Below are positions 10,552-17,399 of a stretch of 64,000 nucleotides of DNA, in pieces. The position numbers were made by a program, and so were the translations under genes. Every line of letters begins with the position of its first letter. The first letter of the stretch is position 1. Below the pieces are notes generated by a model. That model had not been told where the DNA came from and did no database searches. It saw nothing but the letters and a program-made list of their open reading frames with translations. The stretch is from WGMI01 sp041739275 (lineage in GTDB: Bacteria > Bacteroidota > Bacteroidia > Flavobacteriales > Schleiferiaceae). The stretch covers positions 18,507 through 82,506 of the forward strand of contig JBGSOF010000055.1 in NCBI GenBank assembly GCA_041739275.1, written 5' to 3'.

Positions 10552-10932
10552 TCAAGCGACGAATGCCACCGCGCTGATCTCGATGTTCGCGTTTTTCGGA
10601 AGTGCGCTCACTTCGACGGTTTCTCGGGCGGGCGGGTTCTCTCGGAAATAAGTGGAATACACCTCGTTGACTACGGGAAAGTGCCCCATATCTGAGAGAA
10701 AAATGCTGCACTTGACCACGTCCTTAAAATCGAGTCCTGCCGCTTTGAGAACCGCACCGAGATTTTCGAGGACCATGCGGGTTTCGATTCGGATATCGCC
10801 GGTAATCAACTTGCCATTTTCGGGGTTCAGCGCGATTTGACCGCTCAAAAAGACAAAAGGCCCTGCTTGAATGGCTTGGCTATAGGGGCCAATGGGCTCA
10901 GGGGCGTCGGGAGAGAGTATGACAGTCTTCAC
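10552..10932 (-). CDS. ridA: RidA family enamine/imine deaminase
   Basis: Hydrolyses reactive 2-aminoacrylate and related imines made by PLP enzymes, protecting them from damage. The protein is the exact family size of 126 aa when started at GTG 10932 and shows 'APEPIGPYSQAI', 'FLSGQIALNP' and 'RETVEVSALPKNANIEISA', the RidA signatures with the carboxylate-binding arginine. A longer frame to 11055 exists but crosses into the divergent amidotransferase gene and has no family sequence. Only 57 bases separate the starts of the two divergent genes. Confidence 0.92.
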   Translation of the reverse strand: MKTVILSPDAPEPIGPYSQAIQAGPFVFLSGQIALNPENGKLITGDIRIETRMVLENLGAVLKAAGLDFKDVVKCSIFLSDMGHFPVVNEVYSTYFRENPPARETVEVSALPKNANIEISAVAFVA

Positions 10933-10964
10933 GGGGGGGTGGGGGTTTGGTTCGTGCAAAGTAG

Positions 10965-10972
10965 CATATTTG
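10965..10972 (+). promoter_or_regulatory. possible -7 element for the trpG-like/nhaC unit
   Basis: CATATTTG matches TAnnTTTG with one mismatch and lies 17 bases before the TTG start at 10990. A TTG at 10947 is 15 bases upstream, slightly short of the usual -33 spacing. If used, the leader is very short. Confidence 0.25.
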
Positions 10973-10989
10973 AGCCCCAAAAAAGTGCA

Positions 10990-11601
10990 TTGAACGACCT
11001 GCTCCTCGTCGACAATTACGACTCGTTTACCCATATCCTCGCCTATTTGCTCCAAATGGAAGGAGCAGAGGTCGAAGTGCGCCGCAACGATGCCTTTGAT
11101 TTAAAGTATGCTCGCAAGTTTAGGCGCTTGGTGATTTCGCCCGGCCCGGGTTTGCCTCAAAATGCAGGGATCACGCCTGAACTGATCGACGACCGAATCG
11201 GAAAGGTGCGCATTCTTGGAGTTTGCCTCGGACATCAAGCGCTGGGGCAGGCCTTGGGCGCCGCGCTCTACCGGCTCGAGACGGTTCGACACGGGCGCGA
11301 AGGAGTGCTTTTGACCTTACATGAAGGCGATCTTCTTCAAGGGCTTAGAGGCCAAGACGTTCGCATTGGGTTGTACCACAGTTGGGCGGTCGATCCACTC
11401 AAACTCCAAGCCGAAGTTCTGGCCACCGATTCAGATGGAGTACTCATGGCTTTTGAAGAACCGAAGCTCGGGGCGTATGCCGTGCAATTTCATCCGGAAT
11501 CGATTTTGAGCAGCCACGGGCGACAGATCTTGGCAAATTTTGTCGGGCTCAGCGACTCGATTCGCGCTACTTTGAGCGACTCAAGCGCACCTACATTTTA
11601 G
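10990..11601 (+). CDS. TrpG/PabA-type glutamine amidotransferase
   Basis: Class I glutamine amidotransferase subunit that supplies ammonia to anthranilate synthase (tryptophan) or 4-amino-4-deoxychorismate synthase (folate). It begins 'LLLVDNYDSFTHILAYLL', then oxyanion 'SPGPGLPQNAG', nucleophile 'GVCLGHQALGQAL' and the His-Glu pair in 'VQFHPESIL'. TTG at 10990 gives 203 aa, the family length; the frame stays open further upstream without family sequence. No TrpE/PabB partner is nearby, so the pathway cannot be decided; a PabC-like aminotransferase at 29742 makes folate plausible. It is followed by nhaC after nine bases. Confidence 0.88.
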   Translation: MNDLLLVDNYDSFTHILAYLLQMEGAEVEVRRNDAFDLKYARKFRRLVISPGPGLPQNAGITPELIDDRIGKVRILGVCLGHQALGQALGAALYRLETVRHGREGVLLTLHEGDLLQGLRGQDVRIGLYHSWAVDPLKLQAEVLATDSDGVLMAFEEPKLGAYAVQFHPESILSSHGRQILANFVGLSDSIRATLSDSSAPTF

Positions 11602-11610
11602 AGTTCGAGA

Positions 11611-13080
11611 ATGAAAATACCTCTTTCTGCAAATGCCCGAGAACCCAAATTGTGGCAGGCGCTCTTGCCCGTGGGGCTCTTGATCGGATTGTTGAGCTAT
11701 AACGTGCTCGGGGTTTACGGAGACGAATCGATTTCGGGCTCGAATCAAATGATTTTGTTGCTCGCGGGCTTTGCCGCCCTTCTCTTGGCGCGAAGCAACG
11801 GATATTCCTGGCATGTGCTCTTCGACTCGATCGGTCAAAGCATCGGAAACACGGCTTCTGCTCTTTTGATTTTGCTGATCATCGGAGCCTTGTCGGGCGC
11901 TTGGCTCGTTGGGGGCGTCATACCTGCGATGATTTACTACGGACTCGATCTTTTGCAGCCCGAGTTCTTCTTGCCTGCGTGTGTGCTCGTGTGCTCTTTG
12001 GTGTCGCTGGTCACCGGAAGCTCTTGGTCGACTTCGGCCACGGTAGGGATCGCACTTGTGGGGATTGGCGACGGCATGGGGATATCGATGGCGATGACGG
12101 CAGGTGCGGTCGTCTCGGGAGCTTATTTCGGCGATAAAATTTCTCCGCTTTCCGACACCACCAATCTGGCCCCCGCCATGGCCGGAGCCGAGTTGTTTGA
12201 CCACATCCGCTATATGCTCATCACCACAATACCGACTTATCTGATCACCCTCGGTGTTTTTGTCGTCCTTTCTTTGCTGCAGAGACCCGAACTCTCGGGT
12301 GCGAGCCCCGATTTGATTCGCTCGAGCATTGCCCAACACTTCGATATTTCGCCTTGGCTTTTTGCCCCTCCCCTCTTGGTGATCGGTTTAATCGCACTCA
12401 AAGTCCCCGCCATTCCCGCGGTGCTCTCGGGTGCGCTCGCAGGCTTGCTTTCGGCCTTGATTTTTCAGTTCGAGCTCGTGCTTGGGCTGGGGGGAAGTAG
12501 CTTTCAGGAGATCTACCGAACCTTGATGGATGCCCTGACGGTGACGACTCAAATCGAAACCGGATCTGCCGATCTCGACAAGCTCCTCAGGTCTCGGGGG
12601 ATGGAAGGGATGATGGGCACCATTTGGCTGATTCTCTGTGCGATGGTTTTTGGCGGAGCCATGGAGGGCGGAGGCTTTCTCAAGCGAATAGGCGAATGGA
12701 TGATGAGCCGTGCCAAATCAGATCGATCGCTTTTTGCCAGTACGGTGGCCACTTGTCTCGGTTTGAATGTCACGGCCTCTGATCAATATCTGGCGATCGT
12801 TGTGCCGGGACGAATGTTCGCACCGCTCTACAAGAAAAGGGGCTTGGCCCCCGTCAATTTGAGTCGAACCCTCGAAGACGCGGGAACTGTGAGCTCTGCA
12901 CTCGTGCCTTGGAACACCTGCGGTGCCTACCAAAGCGGGGTCTTGGGGGTGGCGACGGGAGACTACGCGGCCTATGCCGTCTTTAATTGGCTGAGCCCCA
13001 TCACCACACTCGCGGTGGCTTATTTGGGCTTTCGAATTAAGAGGATCGAGCCGGAAGCCGAGCTTAGTTCGGCGAGATAA
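11611..13080 (+). CDS. nhaC: NhaC family Na+/H+ antiporter
   Basis: Inner-membrane antiporter of 489 aa with about eleven to twelve hydrophobic helices. 'SLVTGSSWSTSATVGIALVG' and 'GAYFGDKISPLSDTTNLAPA' are the conserved NhaC segments, and the second half repeats the fold with 'NVTASDQYLAIVVPGRMF' and 'LVPWNTCGAYQSGVLGV'. Such proteins export sodium and help pH homeostasis, which fits a marine or saline habitat (inference). It follows the amidotransferase by nine bases and its 3' end overlaps the convergent photolyase gene by 17 bases. Confidence 0.92.
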   Translation: MKIPLSANAREPKLWQALLPVGLLIGLLSYNVLGVYGDESISGSNQMILLLAGFAALLLARSNGYSWHVLFDSIGQSIGNTASALLILLIIGALSGAWLVGGVIPAMIYYGLDLLQPEFFLPACVLVCSLVSLVTGSSWSTSATVGIALVGIGDGMGISMAMTAGAVVSGAYFGDKISPLSDTTNLAPAMAGAELFDHIRYMLITTIPTYLITLGVFVVLSLLQRPELSGASPDLIRSSIAQHFDISPWLFAPPLLVIGLIALKVPAIPAVLSGALAGLLSALIFQFELVLGLGGSSFQEIYRTLMDALTVTTQIETGSADLDKLLRSRGMEGMMGTIWLILCAMVFGGAMEGGGFLKRIGEWMMSRAKSDRSLFASTVATCLGLNVTASDQYLAIVVPGRMFAPLYKKRGLAPVNLSRTLEDAGTVSSALVPWNTCGAYQSGVLGVATGDYAAYAVFNWLSPITTLAVAYLGFRIKRIEPEAELSSAR

Positions 13081-14617
13081 GCGCATTGGGCGCGCAAGCA
13101 TTTGTAGAAGTTGAACTTCCCAAGATCTGATCGCTTCGGCGTTTGACCGACCGATCGGCCGTGGTGTGTACCGCCTTGATTCGCTGGTTTTCTCGGCGCA
13201 CATCTCCGCTCTTTCTCAGCTCGTGCCATTCTCGGGCGAAGCGAATTCCCGCGCGCTCGTCGACGATCGGATCGGGGTAATCGCGCCCGCGCACAAAGCC
13301 GTAGAACAGTTCCTCCATGGCTTGAGTTTTCCACGGCTGCAACGCGAGCCCCGAGGGCAAATCAGACAGTTCGGGCACCCATTGCTTGACAAAACGGGCT
13401 TCGGGATCGTGCTCAATCGACTGCTTTACGGGGTTGTACACCCTCAGGGCGTTGATGCCCGTAGTGCCGCTTTGCATTTGAATCTGAGGGTAGTGAATTC
13501 CGGGCTCGTAGTCGAGAAACCAACGCGCCATGAGTCGGGAAATGGGCTGCCAGGGCAGGCGCAGGCTGTGGGTGGCAAAACTCACCAACATGGCGCGCAT
13601 TCTAAAATTGATATAGCCCGTGGCCGCCAGACAACGCACACAGGCATCGACGAGCGGATAGCCGGTTTGACCGAGGGCGAACGCTTCGAATTTCTCTCGA
13701 TCAAAAATGCGTTCGAGCGCCGAGAAGCCCTTATTGACGTCCTCAAACTCCATTCTCGACTCAGACTCAAACTTTTGGACGAAGTGCGAATTCCAGTGCA
13801 GGCGACTCGCAAAAGACCGCAAATGAGCTCGGTGTACGCCGATTTCAATCTGCTTGAGCGCAGCCTGAAAAACCTCCCTTTGACTCAGCATTCCCCAAGC
13901 CAAATAGGGCGAAAGCCTGCTGCAATGGGTTCTGCTGCCCTCGGGCTTGGAGATTTGAAAGCGATATCGAGCAGAGTCGATGTGTAAAAACCGATCGAGT
14001 CGGCTCAATCCCATCGATCGGCCTCCGATTTGAAATTCGCTCGAAATGCTCGATGCGGTCGAATCTCGAAATTCGGGTCTGCGCACCGACGAATCCATGC
14101 GCCGGGCGTATTCGAAAGAGCTGTCGGGGGCTGCGACGACGAGCCGAAAAAGGGGCGCGTTCATTTCGAGTTTCCAACGCTCATCCCAAAAAGCGCGGTT
14201 CTTCAGACCACGCCTGATTCCCGGACGGGCGAATTCGAACCACGGAATACCCCAAGTTCTCAATTGCGCTTTGAGCTTGCGGTCGCGGGCAAAACTGCGT
14301 GCATTTCCGACTTCTTCGCAACTGAAAACATCGAAATTCCCGAGCGTTGTTCGCAAGCGGTCGAAGGCGTTCGAAGCCTTATCGCTGAATTCGAGCAAGG
14401 GGATTCTCCACTTCAACAGCTCCCCCCGAAGCTCGTCGAGGCCTTGGGCCGCAAATCGGGCATGTCTTAAATCAAAATCCTCGTCTTCAAACCATTCAGG
14501 CTCCCAAATGAAGCAGGCTACTACGGCTTTACCCGTTTCGATTGCGCGATAGAGTGCCTCGTGATCTTCGCAGCGCAGGTCTTTTTTGAACCAAACAAGC
14601 GCGAGCTCCGGGTTCAA
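13064..14617 (-). CDS. divergent photolyase/cryptochrome family flavoprotein
   Basis: A 517-aa member of the photolyase/cryptochrome superfamily: Rossmann-like antenna domain from 'LALVWFKKDLRCEDHEALYR' (residues ~5-130) and a helical FAD domain with 'TGYPLVDACVRCLAATGYIN'. Where E. coli photolyase has Asn378 and Trp382 beside FAD (NNGGWQW), this protein reads 'IHYPQIQMQSG' at 374-384, so by my alignment His375 and Ile379 replace them. The start is TTG at 14617, overlapping the upstream stop as TTGA; the frame further upstream is a shadow of that gene. The basic C-terminal ~50 residues are unique. It could be a repair enzyme of a divergent clade or a photoreceptor. Confidence 0.85.
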   Translation of the reverse strand: MNPELALVWFKKDLRCEDHEALYRAIETGKAVVACFIWEPEWFEDEDFDLRHARFAAQGLDELRGELLKWRIPLLEFSDKASNAFDRLRTTLGNFDVFSCEEVGNARSFARDRKLKAQLRTWGIPWFEFARPGIRRGLKNRAFWDERWKLEMNAPLFRLVVAAPDSSFEYARRMDSSVRRPEFRDSTASSISSEFQIGGRSMGLSRLDRFLHIDSARYRFQISKPEGSRTHCSRLSPYLAWGMLSQREVFQAALKQIEIGVHRAHLRSFASRLHWNSHFVQKFESESRMEFEDVNKGFSALERIFDREKFEAFALGQTGYPLVDACVRCLAATGYINFRMRAMLVSFATHSLRLPWQPISRLMARWFLDYEPGIHYPQIQMQSGTTGINALRVYNPVKQSIEHDPEARFVKQWVPELSDLPSGLALQPWKTQAMEELFYGFVRGRDYPDPIVDERAGIRFAREWHELRKSGDVRRENQRIKAVHTTADRSVKRRSDQILGSSTSTNACAPNALISPN

Positions 14618-16194
14618 AGCGCGTCGATTTGATCGATCAAGCGCTCTGCTTTGTCTGCGAAAGCCGCTCGATCTTCGGGCTTCATTTTTTCGAGGCTGCG
14701 GTAGATCATCGACATCCGCGGGTTGCGCTCCAATTTGACTCGGTTGCGCTCGATGAAATTCCAATACAAACTATTGAACGGACACGCCTTCTCCCCCACC
14801 CGATCGTTGGGATCGTAAAAGCAAGAGCTGCACGGAGCCCCCTGTTTTTTGAGATAATTGGCCGAGGCGGCATAAGGCTTGGTCGCCATGATTCCTCCAT
14901 CTGCAAATTGGCTCATTCCCCGGGTATTGGGCATTTCAACCCACTCAAAAGCATCGATGTACACTCCGAGGTACCAGCGGTCCATTTCGTCGGGGGAAAT
15001 GCCGGCCATCAAGCCAAAATTGCCGGTGAGCATCAGTCGTTGAATGTGATGGGCATAGGCGTGTTCCAAAGTTTGCTCGATGGCTTGGCTCATGCACTTC
15101 ATGCGGGTTTTGCCCGTCCAATACCACACAGGCAAGGGCCTGTTTGCCTCAAAAAAATTGAGCTCGGCATATCCGGGCATTCGCGACCAATAAATGCCGC
15201 GGACATACTCTCTCCAACCCAAAATTTGACGTACAAAACCCTCGATCTGAGCGAGCGAAATCTGTGAATTCGGCGCTCGATAAGCCGAGATACACCGCTC
15301 GATTACCTCGGCGGGCGAAAGCATTTTGAGGTTCATTGAGAAAGCCAAGCGACTGTGCCACAAACTCCAGGATTTTTCGCTGAGTGCATCTTGAAAAGTT
15401 CCGAAGCACGGGAGCAAGCGCTCGGCAAAATCTTCGAGTAATTCAAGCGATTGGGCTCGATCGATCGGCCAATAAAATTTTTCCGGGGCCGCGCTGCTCA
15501 AGGTTTGAATTCCCGCTTTTTCAATCGCCCGGGCAATCTCCGAAAGGTCGTTTTCGAAGAGCAAGGGCTCCGGAATCGCGACATTTTTTGGAATAGACGA
15601 ACGATTTTCGAGGTCAAAATTCCACCGTCCCGATTCGGGCTCAGCGCCTTCCATCAAATAGCCCGTGCGCTGTCTCATCTTGCGATAAAAACGCTCCATC
15701 AAGGGCGACTTTTGGCTCGGAAACCATGTTTCGATTTCCTTGCGCTCGAGTACAAAATGTTCCGAAGAAACTGCGTGGAACGGCATGCCCAATGCGCTGC
15801 CGGCATGGTGAAGAAGGCCATCTAAACGATGCTCTTCAGCCTCTTGAAATGTCCACTCAGAAAAACGAAAACGAGCGCGCAGCCCGCGGATGTTTTCTTC
15901 AAACGACTGCTTGTTCTCGGGATGGTCAATTGCGAGATAAACAACTCTGTGCCCCAGCACTTTGAGCTTCTGTGCAAAGCTCCTCATCGCCGCGAAGATC
16001 CCGAGAACTTTTTGAATGTGATGCACCACATAATCGGTCTCGCTGCGCACTTCCATGAAGGCGTAGACCACATCGGGACGGACTTCTCGAAACCAAGAGT
16101 GATTCTCGTTGAGTTGATCGCCCAGAATCAGGCGCAAAATCAAAGCCTCCTCCTCTTTTTTTTCGGCTTCAACGGGCAAGTGAACTTCCTTCAT
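14614..16194 (-). CDS. iron-sulfur bacterial (6-4) photolyase (FeS-BCP, PhrB type)
   Basis: Repairs UV-made (6-4) pyrimidine-pyrimidone photoproducts using FAD and blue light, and carries a 4Fe-4S cluster. The N-terminal domain (LRLILGDQLNENHSWF) is the DPRP/photolyase-related domain. Four cysteines at 367, 455, 458 and 471 have exactly the spacing of the cluster ligands of Agrobacterium PhrB (350, 438, 441, 454), and the two histidines in 'YAHHIQRLM' (382, 383) match its catalytic pair. ATG at 16194 is preferred (526 aa); a longer frame overlaps the upstream gene. It is coupled to the next photolyase gene by a 4-base TTGA overlap. Confidence 0.93.
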   Translation of the reverse strand: MKEVHLPVEAEKKEEEALILRLILGDQLNENHSWFREVRPDVVYAFMEVRSETDYVVHHIQKVLGIFAAMRSFAQKLKVLGHRVVYLAIDHPENKQSFEENIRGLRARFRFSEWTFQEAEEHRLDGLLHHAGSALGMPFHAVSSEHFVLERKEIETWFPSQKSPLMERFYRKMRQRTGYLMEGAEPESGRWNFDLENRSSIPKNVAIPEPLLFENDLSEIARAIEKAGIQTLSSAAPEKFYWPIDRAQSLELLEDFAERLLPCFGTFQDALSEKSWSLWHSRLAFSMNLKMLSPAEVIERCISAYRAPNSQISLAQIEGFVRQILGWREYVRGIYWSRMPGYAELNFFEANRPLPVWYWTGKTRMKCMSQAIEQTLEHAYAHHIQRLMLTGNFGLMAGISPDEMDRWYLGVYIDAFEWVEMPNTRGMSQFADGGIMATKPYAASANYLKKQGAPCSSCFYDPNDRVGEKACPFNSLYWNFIERNRVKLERNPRMSMIYRSLEKMKPEDRAAFADKAERLIDQIDAL

Positions 16195-16225
16195 CCCATT
16201 TAAACAGAACCCGATGAGTGCATGT

Positions 16226-16822
16226 TCAAACGAAAATTTGACCTTCGTCGGGGCGTCCGTAAACTTTTTGCGTACCCGCCACACAATTGAGACACGACAT
16301 CAACGCGAGCAGGGCATCGAAGTGATGCCAGTCGACGATCTCAGATAAATCGATGGAAATCGCGGGGTTGAGCAGTGCCCGAATCTTGAGTTTGCATGCG
16401 CTCAAGCCGAGTTTGGAGGCTTGATATCCTATTTCTGCGAGCTCAAACTGCCTCGAAAGAGCGCGGGGATAGGTTTCGAACACATCGATTCCCAATGCGC
16501 GAAAACGCTCCGACAACTGCATCGCCCGAGCGGTTAATCCACCGAGAAACATCGGGCTCATGGCGTTGAGCTCGAGATCGGCCTCCCGAAAGTGATAATT
16601 GGAACAGCCCTCGAGCCCGAAATAAACACCGGGAAGGCTGAGCGGAGCATCGATGGCGAGGCGTTCGGGTTTAAAGTGTTCGGCGGCTTTGTACAAAAAA
16701 GCATCGGCATCCACACCTTTGTCTACCGACATAAAGTGAATGCGTGCATGGTCGAAAATGCAGAGAACCGTATTGCCCGACAGCTTGCTTCCGTAATCGA
16801 TTCCAAAAACCACTCGATTCAT
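16226..16822 (-). CDS. DUF429 / predicted RNase H-fold nuclease
   Basis: A 198-residue protein starting 'VVFGIDYGSKLSGNTVLCIF', the first strand and acidic residue of an RNase H-like fold, with 'AIDAPLSLPG' as second motif and 'DWHHFDALLALMSCL' near the end; these place the acidic residues typical of DUF429. The family is predicted, not shown, to be nuclease-like. Its ATG overlaps the stop of the upstream SRPBCC gene (16819-16822) and it precedes the (6-4) photolyase by 31 bases, suggesting a role together with DNA photorepair or light response (inference). Confidence 0.8.
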   Translation of the reverse strand: MNRVVFGIDYGSKLSGNTVLCIFDHARIHFMSVDKGVDADAFLYKAAEHFKPERLAIDAPLSLPGVYFGLEGCSNYHFREADLELNAMSPMFLGGLTARAMQLSERFRALGIDVFETYPRALSRQFELAEIGYQASKLGLSACKLKIRALLNPAISIDLSEIVDWHHFDALLALMSCLNCVAGTQKVYGRPDEGQIFV

Positions 16823-17283
16823 TGCTCAGAGATCCCAAACCGCTTTTCAACTTGTTCGGTTCGGTAGGCAAAGATGTGTTCGAGTCTCGGTTTGACGAGC
16901 CAAGGGTGAACGAGGTCGCCCAATGGCGAAAACGGCAGGCAATAACTCACCCGATCGATCATTCTCACCCCCGCGTCAACTGATTCGAAATGGTGTTCGT
17001 GATGCCAGATTTTGTAGGGACCGATGCGTTGTTCATCCACGAAAAAACGGCCATCTTCCACGTGCGTAATTTCTGTAACCCATTCTATCGGAATTCCGAA
17101 AAGAGGACGAACCCTGTAGCGAATAAACAGACCCGGAAACATGGTTTCGGGCAATTCGCTCAAGACCTCGAAGCCCAAATCGGGCGGAGTGATCAGCGGC
17201 AGATTGCGCGGAGACGAAAAAAATTGCCATGCCTGTTCGACCGTGGTCGGAACAATTTGCTCTTGGGTAAACTGATGAAGCAC
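16819..17283 (-). CDS. SRPBCC (START/Bet v1-like) family protein
   Basis: A 154-residue SRPBCC-fold protein, a fold with a deep hydrophobic ligand pocket. 'VEQAWQFFSSPRNLPLITPP' and 'GPYKIWHHEHHFESVDAGVR' are typical of the polyketide-cyclase-like branch often found near photolyase genes. GTG at 17283 is chosen because the fold starts right there; a GTG at 17379 would add 32 residues without family sequence. It heads a four-gene minus-strand unit with DUF429 and two photolyases, diverging from the S46 peptidase gene. Ligand unknown. Confidence 0.82.
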   Translation of the reverse strand: MLHQFTQEQIVPTTVEQAWQFFSSPRNLPLITPPDLGFEVLSELPETMFPGLFIRYRVRPLFGIPIEWVTEITHVEDGRFFVDEQRIGPYKIWHHEHHFESVDAGVRMIDRVSYCLPFSPLGDLVHPWLVKPRLEHIFAYRTEQVEKRFGISEQ

Positions 17284-17399
17284 CGGTGTTTTGTTAAAAG
17301 TGGATGCGCTTTCTTCGATTTTCGAATCGATGTTAAGACAGAAAAGCCCACCGTATTGTTTCGTTTCACTTCTTTGCACTTTCTCAACCCAGCCAAAAT

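Noticed and set aside
10837..10989. 51-codon upstream extension of the TrpG/PabA-like gene
   Set aside because: It overlaps the divergent ridA gene and shows no amidotransferase sequence; TTG 10990 gives the family length.
14618..14764. 49-codon N-terminal extension of the second photolyase
   Set aside because: It is a shadow of the 3' end of the (6-4) photolyase gene; TTG 14617 with the TTGA overlap is a better start.
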